Source: Ephydatia muelleri
Taxonomy: Eukaryota > Porifera > Demospongiae > Spongillida > Spongillidae
DNA: 64,000 bases
Direction of reading: 5' to 3'
Assembly (NCBI GenBank): GCA_013339895.1
Contig: JABACO010000017.1
Span: 6,702,426-6,766,425, forward strand
Position 1 is the stretch's first letter. Each line of letters starts with the position of its first letter. This document shows positions 31,338-44,287 of the stretch, in pieces. The translations under genes were made by a program, and so were the position numbers. Under the pieces are notes generated by a model. That model was not told the DNA's origin. It was given only the letters and a program-made list of their open reading frames with translations, and ran no database searches.

Positions 31338-32055
31338 AGACTTAGGCGATGCTCTATGAAAACCGGTAAACTACTGACTCAGTGACAGCATCTCAGTATT
31401 TATATAAACAAAAGAGAGGCGTATTATCAACCTGTCTTCAAACGCACATGCAACCTCAATCCATGCCTGCATGCATTTTTATGCGTTTTATGCCGTCTGT
31501 TCACTACAAGTTCTGACTGTTTCAGAACAATAGTGGAATTTTAATTATGTATTTATGTTTACTTTTAACAAGTACCAAATTGGGTTATTGAATAGTATTG
31601 CAGCATGATATTGAGTTACAGTGTATATGGCTTCAAGCAAACACCGTTTTGCACCTACATATATTTCTCTCACACTGAGACACTCAAATACATTGCTGAT
31701 TTGAAACAACCAATCAGGAAGCCTCAGCCAGGCCTATACGTGAGAGGTGTGGCGATGCCTGAAAACTCTGGGGGTGATATGTTGACCCCATGCAACGGGT
31801 GAACAGTGCTCCAGTATCATGTCCAACAGATGTGTTATATCCTTTCCCATCTGTAGCTACTTTCTGTGTCTGGCAATGGAGTAAGAGGGTGTCATTGAAA
31901 AGGCTAGCATATTGTTATACGCGTTGAATGATGTCTTTGCAAGGCACGCTCGTGATTATCCCAAAACGTGTACTTGATCTGCTCATGGAGCACTACGGTT
32001 AGCTTCAACGGTCCGAACATTCCCCGCCCGCCCCCTATAATCGTCTCTCTAGCTA

Positions 32056-32330
32056 TTGTCTATCAACAATGTGTCCGTGAGGCTCCCGCAATCCAGAAGT
32101 GAGGTCACCTCTGTCAGGAGGGTCGGGTTCCCTGACCCTCAGATTCCTCCCCGCTTCTTCAGCAGCAAAGCCATTTGCTGCTTCTTGACACCATGCAGGG
32201 TTCCCTCGACAGTCCATCCGCGCTTCCATTCTTCGAGCCTCTGCGATACTCCACATAGGACTGCAACAGCAGACTCCACCGAGTTAGCCGGGCATGTTTA
32301 TACTGTGGCAGGGGAGATATAGGTGAACGA
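32056..32330 (-). pseudogene. Ty3/gypsy RNase H fragment
   Basis: Minus-strand reading gives LTRWSLLLQSYVEYRRGSKN followed by GSADGLSRE, the end of a gypsy RNase H domain (N/S-ADGLSR). The next piece continues into connection-region-like sequence in another frame. Short, with frameshifts; no LTRs visible. Confidence 0.7.
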
Positions 32331-32818
32331 GCTGCTAATAGTATATGCACCACACAACGTGTCTGCCCTATCTGCTGTGAGCGAGCATTCCATGCGCTCA
32401 AGTTCATTCAGAGTGATCAGGGGAGCATTACCCAGTCGTACTGGGGAGAGATGAAGGGGTCAGGTTGCTTTATTCTGCTTGCAAAATTCATGTGACCATA
32501 TAAAATGGTACATGAAGATGCACTGTCTGATGGAAGTATTGCCAAGCTGATATAGTTAGTACCTTTACCTGAGGAGCTGTCTATTTTGATAAGGGGGGTG
32601 GGAGTTCAGCTTACTTCTGTCCAGAGACCTAGTCCCATATCATATTACATGTTCACCTGCAGGACAGCTTCATGTATTGTTTCCTATCAAATGCATGTGT
32701 ATAGCACAGGCCTTGCATGAACATCAAAACGTTGATGTCACCTGCTATATAGGTTAAGCTGGACATTTCCCATTTGCAATGCAAATGACGCATTATTTAC
32801 ACATGCCCAGTGGGTTGT

Positions 32819-32929
32819 GGTGTGTGTTTGTGTGTGTGTGTGTGCGTGTGTGCGCGTGTGTGTGTGTGCGTGTGTGCGTGTGTGTGTGTGTGCGTGTGTG
32901 TGCATGTATGTGTATGTGTGTGTGTGCGG
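32819..32929. repeat. (GT)n microsatellite
   Basis: About 110 bases of GT dinucleotides with scattered GC and AT substitutions. Confidence 0.95.
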
Positions 32930-33566
32930 AAGGGGGGCGAGAATGCTGAATATTCCACATTGGAAATTGCTGTATTTGAAAAGGTAAATGCAGTGAGCTG
33001 TTTGCACGTAAGCTAGAACAGCATTGCACTCTATTTATGTAATGTATTGATAACATTAAAAAGTTAACAATTCAATCCATTGAGAAACTGTGGAGTTTTT
33101 TATACGTTCTTCAAAATTCAATAGATAGCTGGAATGTATCATTAACAACATCCAGCCCAGCCCAACCCATCAATAATTCGGCTTTAGCTCTTCAGCAGAA
33201 ACTGCAGAAAAGTGAAGGCATTGAAATGGTAACGTTTAATTGCATATAACGTTGTACTCATGTGATCGATAAACTTTGTGTGGAAACTAGTCCTGTTTGT
33301 GGATTGCCCACTACCCCAATTCCTTCAGCCAACAACTTGAAGTATATATTTGTACGCAGCATTAAAAAGAGACATGTTTGCATGACTTATGTTTGATTTT
33401 CACCGATAGATAAAGCAAATTACATGTACGTGCACTTTAAATTTCAGGTTGTACTTGCACTCATGAAGCATGCATGCAATCGATACTACTACGTCCTCAT
33501 CAGGGACACGTTTATACATGTTAGAACTCGACACAAACATGCATACACTTATTTTGCTTTGACCTC

Positions 33567-33598
33567 GTGTGTGTGTGTGGGGGGGGGGGGGGGGGGGG
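33567..33598. repeat. (GT)n followed by G20
   Basis: GTGTGTGTGTG runs directly into a tract of 20 G (33579-33598), the mirror arrangement of the C19-(CA)n tract at 14695. Confidence 0.9.
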
Positions 33599-34299
33599 CT
33601 TCATCATGTGTACAGGTACATGTAGTGGACATGCACACCAAATTGTAGTATGCGTACATTTATCTCAATGTTTGGTCATTTGCAAAGGTGCCGCATGTTG
33701 GATTTGCAAGTCTGTTCCGCATCGTATCAGTCGCAATCATGCAGTTCGATATGATGAATAGTGAGTTAAAGGAAATCAACATGACGTTTTTTCTTATTCA
33801 GTATTCTACTATACCTATTCATGGGCAATGTTTTAGCTTTATTTTGTGGTTTCGTAATAGACATAAGCACTTGAACATTGTGCCATTATGCTTCGTGTTT
33901 GATTCGAATTAGAGAGCCGGGACAATGAATTCGGTATCGTTATTTATCTATTTTTCATTATTGCACGCATCTCAAGTGTGCGCAATTTAAACGGCGTGGA
34001 TGATAAAGATGTTCCGCCTGATTTCTAGATACAGGTGCAATTTCGAGATTATGCTGCGCAAGTGATTTGAACATTTCTAAATGCCTACCTATTTTGAAAT
34101 TGATTTTACGTTTGAGCTGCGCAATTTCGCAATCGCATACATTAACCCGCATGCGCAATTTTTAATACGTCGAATAAGTAATTTGAAGTCAATCCCGTAG
34201 GACCGAGATAACGTCTTTTCTCAGCTATGTCTTCTTTGAGCATGGTTAGTCCTAGCTTCCATGCTTGTCATATCGAGAAATGAGCGGTCAACGGGAGCC

Positions 34300-34440
34300 C
34301 TTCATTAATTCGCGGTTTGCGTAATCACGACATATTTCCGTAATCGTTCCATACACAGTATGGGGAAAGCATACCAAATGTTTTTTACAACTTAGCTCCT
34401 GACAGATTGTTAGTGCGGCACATTTGGCAAGATTTTTAAA
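34300..34440. repeat. Dispersed repeat, copy 2
   Basis: Shares TTAATTCGCGGTTTGCG, AAGCATACCA and GATTGTTAGTGCGG, in the same order, with 20725-20870. Confidence 0.6.
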
Positions 34441-35374
34441 CACGTCACCATATTTTTCCCGAATAAGCCCTCGGTTCCATTGAATTGTAGGGGTCTTTTT
34501 GTCAAATGTTCATGAAGTCAACGGGTGAGTTCCTCATCACAACATTCCACAATCTATTACGTCAAAACCTTAAAGATGTACTGTTAGCTCCTGACAGAAA
34601 CATATAGCTGATACACAAAGCAACTATTCTGCGCTTTTAAACGTAGGTCTTCGTATTTGAAAATTCGGTTCCATATTCCACAGAAGTATTCCTTCTTGGA
34701 TTTCATAGTGTCCCCGTCTCGTGCCCACAAAAATTGAAATACGGACGTACGTACTTTAGGCAACATTACCAAAGGTTTGTTGCTACCTATTGTGCGCTGC
34801 CGCACGCTTGCAGGTTGAAGCGGTGATGCTACGATATATAGCATATCCCGCGTCGTATCCATAACGCTTACCCACGGCTGCCAGCTCTTGCTGGACCACT
34901 GCACTCCTCGGTACCCTGCACAGTGGCGTGCACAGTGGCGTGCGCTTAATTAAACCTTGAGCACTGTAGTGTGCATGAGGCCTGTGTTGGTACATGTAGG
35001 TCCAGGGTCTGACTGGTGGTGATGAACACTTAGGCAAAGATGCCGCATCGCATTCTGTAAATGTACACTTTGCCCTTGATGATAAATATAATATTCTTTC
35101 ATTGTGTGCTATGTAAACTGTGGTTAGCTAGCTGAATAGTGTATTGTCTAAACTGATGTTAGGCTGCCTGGTGTACGTACATGTACATTTGGATCTACTA
35201 GCTATAGCAGAGCAAATTGTGTATGTTTTTTTAAAGCACATACTATACATGTAGCCCTATATACAAACCACACATTGTGTGCAGAAACGTGTTGGTGGTG
35301 ATGACATGGACCTTTTAGGCCTGATGCGGCAATGCCAGCAAGTATTAGGGAGTGGGTGGAGTGTGCTTTGGACC

Positions 35375-35430
35375 TGATGCAGAGGCTCTTTGGCCTAGTG
35401 GTAGACTGCTCAGCGCTCCGATGTGTAGAC
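35375..35430 (+). other. Possible tRNA-derived (SINE-like) fragment
   Basis: TTTGGCCTAGTGGTAGACTG matches the Pol III A-box pattern (TRGCNNAGTGG) and is followed by CTCAGCGCTCCGATG, like a tRNA D-arm and anticodon arm. No proper B box was found. It may be a decayed SINE or chance. Confidence 0.25.
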
Positions 35431-35759
35431 ATAAAGCTTTCCGTTACGAACCTTCACATAAGTAAGTTAAATTTGGGCGCTATACGTGCATGCACACATG
35501 CAGGCAACGATATGTAAGGCTCAAGCCTGCGTAGATCGTTCTGCACTGGAAAGTGCTAACGAATCAACTTAAACTTCCTGTGTAAGCTGCATGACTATAC
35601 AAATGCCGATGCGCGATGACGACGCCATGTATTACGTTAGCGGTTGTTATAACTTAAGCAGAATCAGTCGAAAACAAACAAATAATAATACAAGAGAACA
35701 ATATAACATATAACAGACAATAAAAATAAATACACACTAACAAATGTGATCAAACGAGC

Positions 35760-38240
35760 CTATAGTGAGACTCTGCCCTCATAAACTGGATGGTGGTATG
35801 AAGATCTACTTCCTCGCAGGCACATGATAGCACTGCGCAGTATGGCAAAAGACAGACGACATCTCAGCCAGCCCATAATGAGGGAATATGCCTTGTCTTG
35901 TTTGTCAGAAAGTAGGTCGGCTAACCGTTTGTAAAAAATGGTGGCTTCTCTCCCCATTGCACCCGAGGTGGAAAAAAGGGGTGTGAAGACGCCATGTTCA
36001 ACATCACGAATGCGTTGCCCGTATTCCCTTTTCTTGGCTTGCTCATGGGTACGAAAGAGAGCAGAAAGAGGTTTGGAAACGTAGCTAGATACATTAGGGT
36101 GAAAAACCCTTACATCAAAATATGCATCTTGGCCTTTTGACCAAAATCCTCTTGCTCTAATGTCTGCCCTGGCCTCAGCATCTGTGTTGGCTGTACGGTA
36201 AGAAAACGTTTCTCCATTGAGAGGTTGTAATGTTGGCTCTGTTGCAACATTATGAAAAACTTCCGTCAGCATGAGGCAGTAAAATCTCTGATGTCATTAT
36301 GCCTAACAGTTAGGAAACCACCAAGATGGCAAGTCATGGCATGGTCGACAGAGAAATGTTTTCCACAACTGCAATGTTGAGGGACATTGGGAAGGGACCA
36401 GTCATATCTCAAGCACAAAAGCATCACGAAACTCTCCTTTGTTTAGATGGAAGCCATGATCTGCAATGGGAAGGGCAGATAACCAAGAGGACGAACCTTT
36501 TTCACAAGCTAGATCAAAGCAGCGTTGCAGTGATGGAGGTAATAGCTTGTATATGCCTTCTGCTTTTTGATGAAGTGACTTATGATTTTCTGAACTGATA
36601 TCCCTCTTCAGGGATTGAAGTAAGTTGTAGTCTAGCTGAATCTCGGTGGTTCCCGTTGACACGATCATGGAAGTAAGGGGAGCAGTAAGTTTTACTGATG
36701 CAAGGAAGGCAGGAGCGGACGTTTCGGTGGGATTGGCTATGCCCAGTCCCCCAAGTCGGACTGGTAGGGCAAGATAGCTACGTTCCAGACTGGAGCATGA
36801 AGGGCGGCCTGTTAAGGCTGGTAAAAGATATTCGTGAATTGCGTGCTCCAAAGGGACTAATAGGTTTTGTATGTCTGACATTGTCCTTGAGACGAAAGTC
36901 CACCGACTGGAGAGACCATGGGTGAATGCACTGTACGCTGAATGCGGGTGCGTGGCAGCATTACATGCCAGACTCTTAACTTCCTCAACCCAGGTGCATA
37001 CTTTCTTTCTGACATACTCTTCAGTAAAGGATTTAGAGCCAATGGCCGCCCCAAGACAACGCTTTCCAGCACAAATAGAAACATTGGTGCCAGCAAATAG
37101 CTGTTTGGCCTTCTCAGCATGCTCAGGTTTGGTGACTAAAAATGTTTTAGATGGGTTGGGATGGTATCCAAAATTAGGACCAGCAGAACACAGAGCATCC
37201 CACCACCCACACAAATCAGCACATGACCCTGCGCCAGATGCATCATCTGCATACCACACCTGGTGAACTTGAGGGCGTGTTGCTGTCAGGATCCGTATTA
37301 AGGGTATAACCCCTAGTGCATACATACCCATGGCCAATGGATCCCCCTGAGATGTTCCTTCTGAAGAAGATATTTCACCATTACCTGGAATGACAACCCT
37401 TATCGAGGTACGATACGTGTTCTGAAGGATCTGATAAAATGGGGGACAGAGAACACCGATGTTGTGTAGGAGCAGCTTGTCGGTTTAGCACATTAAAGGC
37501 ATTGTTGGCATCGACTAATAAAATACCTTCCGTGGAAGTGTTTGAGAAGAGTTTCTGAATTGCATGTATTCCTCACAACCACCCACAAGGCCAGCACTCA
37601 ACTGTAAGGGACAAGTAGCATCAGCAATGTCCTGACCAATAATGCTCAATACTGCCTTAGAAATGATTTGACGTGGTAGTTCTCCTATTGCTATTGGCCG
37701 CACACCTGGGTTTTTATCCAAAGGTACCAGTCGACATGCCACAAAAGCACAGAGAAACTCTGAGGGAATATCAGCTGTGCATAAACGTTTGCCAACAGAG
37801 GCAAGTGCTGAACAGAGGTCTTGGGAAGCAGAGGTGTATGATGAGCAAAGACGCCTCCAAGCATATGCGTCTAAACCAGAGAGGCCAGCCGAGCCCTCGG
37901 TGTGTAAAGCAGCTTGATATATAGACTGGGCTGTGAGTTGGTCAAAAAGTATGGGATTAACTGGGGCAGGATTGTCTTGGAGAAGGGACGAATAAACAGA
38001 TGGTATTCCTTTAGGGTGTTTATCAGATAGAATGTCTCTTACAGAACGGGATATCTGTTCACCAGTTGATGTCATCTCAAACACACTGTCATGCAGTTGT
38101 AATACATTTCCATTAGGTGATGAAGATAATAGCCTAAGAGCATCCCGTGTCCTTCCATGTTTCATCAGAAAATCAAACTTGCGAGCCACTGTTTCATCAC
38201 TTTGCTTCCGATCATACTTCTTTCTTCACCATTGTCAATT
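35760..38240 (-). pseudogene. Reverse transcriptase with C-terminal endonuclease-like domain, frame-shifted
   Basis: Minus strand, N to C. At 38189-37515 is the RT fingers region (RLVPLDKNPGVRPIAIGELP). After a frameshift comes LLVDANNAFNVLNR (about 37530), then after another HNIGVLCPPFYQILQNTYR. At 37337-36402 are QGDPLAMGMYALGVIPL, the catalytic VWYADDASGAG, and the thumb region HGLSSRWTF and LALPVRLGGLGI. At 36272-35760 is a domain with ARADIRARGFW and DAYFDVRVFHP, which resembles the PD-(D/E)xK-type endonuclease of site-specific non-LTR elements. The YADD box is intact, but at least three frame breaks make it inactive. The clade is not assigned. An A/T-rich tail (35676-35740) lies at the 3' side. 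Confidence 0.8.
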
Positions 38241-38259
38241 ACATATTTACTGAATAATT

Positions 38260-39200
38260 TTGGCAGATGACGCAAGGCATTGCGCAATGACATACATGTA
38301 TAAATAAATTATGCGCCAGCGATAGAAATTAATGTTTTGTCTTGATTTTAGTTAAAGAACAGTTCAGGATATCAATTTATAAAGTAACATTATAATCAGA
38401 TTTATTGTACATACTAAATGTGTTTAAATTCAATTTGAAAATAAATCGCAAGATGACCACCGATGTATGGACGATTTCTCGATATGCTAAATCAGTGGCA
38501 CCATCTCAAAGCAATTTTGCCAGGTGGATCCGCATTGCATTTTGATCCCAAATTCTCTATGAGGATAATTCACTGCTACAAAGCTGTTGCAATTTCAAAA
38601 CAACTACACTCATTGCACCCTGAATGACTTTGGAATTTTATCACTTAGATAACTTGTAGCCTGGCAATGAATAAAAATGGACATTAATGTAACTATTTCT
38701 CAACTAGTCTTTCGATTATTCATCTATCATAAAGATTGGCGATATTTCTTCGGCAACCAGTGGTTCTCAGCCGGAATGCGATCCCTTCCGATGACATACT
38801 TGCCAATGCCCTGCCCTGCCTGTGAAAGTATGGAAATTGAAGTATTAAATTTCATATAAATCAAACAGCTCCCTCTGATCCGACTAGTTCATGCTCGTTG
38901 AAAGTGACGTTTAGACATGCACGTGCAGATTTCCAAATTTGCATGCAGATTAAGGCTCCCTTACCTACACGTATCAGCTTTGCTGCGACCACCAACAGCT
39001 TTTATTACCTTCGTGATGTGATGTGCTGTGGGGGGGGGGGGGTTACTGTTGTTTTTGTTTACACATGTACGTGTGAGCCGGCGTTAATGAGCAGCAAGGA
39101 TTGTTAGTTTCCCAGTGGCAAATGAATTTCACAATGACCAAGACTTCGATGGGTGTCATATTAAGCGCGGGACACCTGTTACGAAAATGTTGCAGCACCC
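38260..39200. other. Upstream flank of F2
   Basis: No supported exon. A signal-peptide exon for F2 is expected here, but no start-Met exon with a phase-1 donor and hydrophobic core could be recognised. A G13 repeat lies at 39030. Confidence 0.4.
39030..39070. repeat. G13 tract plus TTACTGTTG element, copy 1
   Basis: The run of G is followed by TTACTGTTGTTTTTGTTT and ACACATGT. The same arrangement occurs at 40451-40505. Confidence 0.8.
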
Positions 39201-39256
39201 ACGCACACACACGCACACGCACTCGCACACACACACACACACACACACGCACACAT
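39198..39256. repeat. (CA)n microsatellite before the F2 Ig exon
   Basis: CA/CG-rich dinucleotide array ending about 30 bases upstream of the F2 Ig-like exon acceptor. Confidence 0.9.
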
Positions 39257-39285
39257 TTATTGTGTTTTCGTCTTCTCTCATGCAG

Positions 39286-39654
39286 CACAGGGGCCTCTTC
39301 CTTGCAAACAATCAACAGGTCTATCTTGTCCAAATGCGCTCTGTCCAAATACGTCGGTTACGTACACGTGTGACATCTCAAATGCGCTCGGAACGAGCCA
39401 CTGGGCATTTCCATCCGGAACCTGTGCAAGTAATGCGATTGAACTAGACGAGATAGCCCTTCTCCACTGTGCAACTCAGGTTGGGCGATGCGGTCCGTTC
39501 ACTGCTTCCAACGTGGCGTCTAGAAACGGAGCATGCACAACTACCATCATATCGTTTTTCGCTACAAATCAGTTAAATGGAACAAGTTTAACGTGCTTGA
39601 CCGTTGGTGGAGCGTATAGCAATACTATTGGATACGCTACTATACTATTGGCAG
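39286..39654 (+). CDS. F2 Ig-like exon
   Basis: The acceptor CATGCAG precedes 39286 and the donor GTAGGT follows 39654; the frame is fully open although it contains no ATG. It reads CPNTSVTYTC, HWAFPSGTC, RCGPFTASN, then TSLTCLTVGG. These are the same anchors as F3 (WGVPYGEC, CGRFTATN) and F1 (WKFPSGTC, CGNFMAFN). Six or more cysteines suggest extra disulfides compared with a standard Ig domain. Confidence 0.75.
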
Positions 39655-40448
39655 GTAGGTGTGACCGTTTGTAATGTTGTGGTCAATAGACTTTCAGAAT
39701 AACTATTTCGCTTCGAATTCGTACAGCTCAGCCGCAGCCGCCTGTTGTATCAGTCTCTTCTAGTCTGAATAGCATTGCACTGAAAGTTAATGCCAATGAG
39801 GACGGAATCACTGTTTATAATGCAACAGTATTATCAAGTACATTTTTTGCTTCAGTTACTATTGCAAATGGAACTGCTTTTGTAATCAATGAGCTACCAT
39901 CCAATACAAACTACACCATCAATGTCACAGCTAACAGATGCGGATGGAGCAGCGTTCCATCAACAGTGACGATTTGCACGTGTCAGTTCCCATCAATTAT
40001 ATTTAAAAATTCTTTATAATGCTCACTGTGTTGCATTTGCAGTGGCCACCCCACCTGATGACATCAGGGTCTTCTGTGACACAAGCAACGTAGTTCTTGT
40101 AATTTGGACACATGTGGTAAGTCAAAATGGACAGTGTAGTGCCGGGTTGTGCATGACCTTTGGACTATATTCCATCTTCTGCGCATGTCCATCAGACTGG
40201 CTAGCTACACTGGAATAGCATGTTCTATTCCTGTCAAAACCAGTTATTGTATTATAGTATTTAAGGTGGTGCATTGTATCAATTGTATCTTATATTAAGT
40301 GACTGGCAACCACTACAGACGAGAGACATAAGTACGACCATGCCTGCCTGCTTACTTACTATGAACGAGCATGAATCAAGTCTTCAAGTCAGTTTTTCGA
40401 GCATTATGTTGACACCACATCCGTAATTCTCTACTTCAAGTGAATATG

Positions 40449-40482
<34 letters not shown>

Positions 40483-43327
40483 CTGTTGTTTTTGTTTGCA
40501 CATGTCGTTTTCATTTAAAACGCTCGATAGAAAACCACGCCCACAGAGCCAATCCTACATACACTAGCGTGGGTTTTGATGATTGCATGAAAAGGTGTAC
40601 CTATCATCTCTTCACATACAAATGATAATTTTATACCCTATTTAGGATGCTGAATTATACCTGCACAATTGTGGTGATCTCAACACCACTGCTTTAAAGC
40701 CGAAGCTGAAAAAATGACCATACTACTTCCATTTGTTTATATTATGTTGATCAGTTAATGAATGACTTTATTTTAATTAATATCCAAAAAAAATATTAAT
40801 CATGCCTAAACCTCGTTTTTTCTAGTTTTTGTTTTAACTACCGATAATTACTGTATGCATTAATTGTCTTACTGCGGCATTATGCATTTCTTTATTCATT
40901 ACTAATATCATTTTATTCACTTATTTCATTTTGCTATTTACAAATTTACCATCAAAACTGGCTACATTTGAATCCACTTACAGGGAGGTTGTGTTACAAA
41001 TTATGAAGTACTGTTGGTATCATCAGTGTCTTGGAGTATCGTTGGCAATGAAACAATATCATGTGATCACATCTGTGTCTACTTACCAAGAATAAATGTC
41101 AGTAATAATGAATACATCTTCTTGTCTGTTTCCCCGGTTTCTAAGGAGAATGTTGGAGCAGCAATCTCAGTGAACATTAGCACAAGTAAGAATATAATTT
41201 GATACACACATTACAATCATGTATTATATATGGAGTAAATGATAGCCTCACATTAATGAAAACTATAGGCACAACAGGCAAAACGGATGAATTTCAGACT
41301 GCATATGACCGTATAGGAGTAGCCTCCTCAAACAACAGTACAAAATATAAATCTCAATTGTGCTGTTTAGCCAAAGAGCCATACATTCTCCTACCATGAA
41401 CCAATTTAAACTAAAAGTTCTAATGCTCCAAGGCCTATGAGGATTGAATAAATGGTCCTGCAAATAATACTTCAATAAAGATAATACGTTCAAGTTAAAA
41501 ACCTCTGCAAAGCACACTGCTGATTCATATGATGGAGTGCCAGAAGTTATCTTATTGTATCAAGCATTTTGCTTGTTGAATGCATGCATTTATGTGTACA
41601 CATGTAAACTAAGTCAAAGTGATGAACAAAATCTACAATGGCAAGCATGAAATACTAATCATTCAAGCAGCACAGGATCCATAATCACTTCTCGACTACC
41701 CTCTCTACCAAATAGTTATCTGTGTGCTCTAACGATCACAATACGCCTACATTCTCATTGAAATTAGAATTGAATTCAAAATGACATGTTAACAATATTG
41801 AATAAGGCTAGTCAATTGTCTTACTTTCAAAGTATGCGTATCAGTATCGCGTGTGTCTCAGTGCTAAATAGTGGGACAGTGCGCTACTGGTGCTTTTCAT
41901 TTCAAATCAAGCAAGCCTGCATTGAATGTACATGTATGCCTAATTTAAAATTCAGTGCCATATAGCTCCATGAATAATAGTCCATTTTTTTGATGCGTTA
42001 TAGAATAGAAACTTTCTGATTCATAAAAAAATGAAGATTTGTACCCACTACCTATTTCTCCTCTCCCCTCACTAATTGAGTACCGCTGAAAATAAATTAA
42101 ATGAGGTCAGTACTAAAATAGCATTTCGAGAGGATAATCAATAGATATTTACTCAACTGGCTGTTCAGACTATTCACTCTCAACTAATCCATCCATGTTG
42201 TTCACTTTCTCCTGCTTTTCCTGTACATAATTAGGCATGTGATCATTATGTACTTTAACAATGTGTCAGCTTATTAACGTTAAAAGATTTACTTTGTGGA
42301 AACCGCCACAAATCAAGATTTATTTTGTTCTGGTGTATTTAATGCAGGTTGCCAGCACTTGAATGGCACTAACGAAGGCAAGTTGAAATGATGTGCTGGA
42401 AAAAAGCTTTGCATATTGCATAGACGTGATGACTTGTTAGTAGAATGAAATGTTCCAGATAAATTATTTATACACATGTATTGCGAACAACAAAAGCCAC
42501 CTATTCAGATGAGATGTATACTGTACGCAAAGGATAAATAAGTGATGCATGATTCTTAGAAGTATGCGCAATGTTGGGCACTTAAGTGGCCACATGTAGA
42601 CCATTGTTGATGACCACTGCAATGAAGCATGCATTACATAGTCTAAGTACGTTTGCATTACGAGCTAGTGTCATGGGCATGTAATTATGTGTGAAGCATC
42701 GAACTTCCACACAGAATTTGATTTCATTTATGTCAGCTGGTGCTATTTGAGGATACGTCCCACAAAAATAGCATTATTTTGGCTAGCTTATTGTATCACA
42801 TATTTCATGTAGGAATCCGGACACAGAATAACTGCACTCCATCAACGCCTGTATCATGTGAATGTAAGCCTTAATTCTTTCTACTTCGCCTGTCTTCATG
42901 ACATATATACTACGGTTCCTTAAACACACATGCACATTTCAAGCACAATTCATTTTCCGATTCATCCTTGCGGATAAGTGCCTACATTATGTTAATAAAC
43001 GCATGTGTAACTACTGATGTGCTTTACAATTCAACGGTTGCTTCTAAGTGTACCCACAATTCTAATGTATTAACTTCATATTCTGTCCTTTTGCAGATGA
43101 AATCACAATCACAGCCATTTTGTGTTCGTTTTTTTTCTTTGATACTGGGTACAGTTATCAGCAGTGCACTTTGCTTACTGTTCAAACATAATTCCATGAG
43201 CTGCAAGATAGTGAAATCAAACACCCACTCTGGAGCTTCAAACATACATCCTAATACCACACAGTCAGAATTGGCAATACCTTTGCAGGAGAATGAGGTG
43301 TATGAAGTTGTTAAAAACAAGGAGTAG
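39286..43327 (+). CDS. F2: single-module Ig-like/FN3 receptor with tyrosine tail
   Basis: Predicted exons: 39286-39654 (Ig-like), 39727-39981 (FN3a), 40043-40116 and 40984-41185 (FN3b), 42813-42863 (short Cys-containing stem), 43097-43327 (TM and tail). Phases are 1-1-0-1-1, as in F1. Motifs: LPSNTNYTINV (FN3a), VIWTHV then GGCVTNYEVLL (FN3b). The last exon in phase 1 gives EITITAILCSFF, and in the next frame SLILGTVISSALCLLFK and a 42-residue tail ending ENEVYEVVKNKE. The two halves join only if the T8 run at 43129-43136 had seven T. The tail carries one Tyr (VYEVV) and a PLQE motif. The 5' signal exon was not found. Either an assembly or sequence error or a recent lesion; otherwise the gene looks intact. 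Confidence 0.7.
40451..40505. repeat. G29 tract plus TTACTGTTG element, copy 2
   Basis: Twenty-nine G are followed by TTACTGTTGTTTTTGTTT and GCACATGT, matching 39030-39070. It lies in the long intron within FN3b of F2. Confidence 0.85.
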
Positions 43328-44287
43328 ATTGATTTCATGATAAATACCACGAACAATTGTCTTCAGTGTGATCAGTGGCAATACTGACCCTATTTAATTC
43401 AGCTTTCGTTGTTTATGGTTTTGGAATGTATGCTTCATATTTACCACACAAGACTTTTTAGTTATCTTTATCATATCATAGTATTGGGAAGAGGTTGATA
43501 CAACCTGTTTCAATGCATTGCTTGGAAAATCTAAAAACGTCTGCAGTCATATCTACATTTCATTTTTGTCATGAAGTCAATTGGTTATTAAGTCAGCTTA
43601 TATACAGTGACCCATCACTTAATTAAATATGTGTAACTCGTTTCTTTCAAACCCAATGTGAGGCACAAGTTGTGAAATTTTGTCATAGCATAGCTTGAAA
43701 GCCAGAAGTTTGCAAGCCAATATGGGCATGAATTAGAGGCTTATGTATTAGTATCAAATAATTTGCAACTAAACGCTTGGTACTTGCCATCCCACCAACT
43801 CTGTATCATGGGAGTTTATTTAGTTTGACATAATTTCAAAGTAAAAATCAACCAGTCACAGGTACACCAGCAGATTTCTGTTGACTATTCAACGTGGCAA
43901 TACTGCAGCTATTTTGGGGGTCTGCTGGTTTGGTTAGTGATTGTTTGTTGCGTGAATTATCACCTATGCCCACATGGACCTGGTTTAGTAGAAGCTTTTG
44001 CTGACTGAGGACATAATAAAGAGGCCCAGATATAGCAAAGCTCCTTTTTTTTTAATCCCGGTGGCTATTGGTGCATATGTCCCCAGTACCACAGCTTCCT
44101 GTCTGACCTAGGCCTTGTACGTGCCACAGGATATCACTATGCCTCCCAATGCTACATATGGCAACAGTTGCCAAAGGGGCCACTCAATTTCCATTCTGGA
44201 GTGCAGGCCGCAAGTGGACTCTGCTTTATTTACATGAGTGCAGTGTGTAGGTATAAATGTTTTTGATAACAGTTATACTAAAATGAA

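Larger units (their letters stand above)
31340..35750. other. Gene-poor interval upstream of the RT element
   Basis: Contains a gypsy remnant (32056-32330), a (GT)n array (32819-32929), a (GT)n/G20 tract (33567-33598), a dispersed repeat copy (34300-34440) and a possible tRNA-like fragment (35375-35430). No exon could be supported elsewhere. Confidence 0.55.

Noticed and set aside
34780..34920. Minus-strand YRGVQWSSKSWQPW, resembling an AP2-type DNA-binding motif
   Set aside because: Only about 15 residues fit; no second half of the domain, no supporting exon structure, and the match could be chance.
36326..36598. Plus-strand frames across 36.3-38.2 kb
   Set aside because: Antisense shadows of the minus-strand reverse-transcriptase pseudogene.
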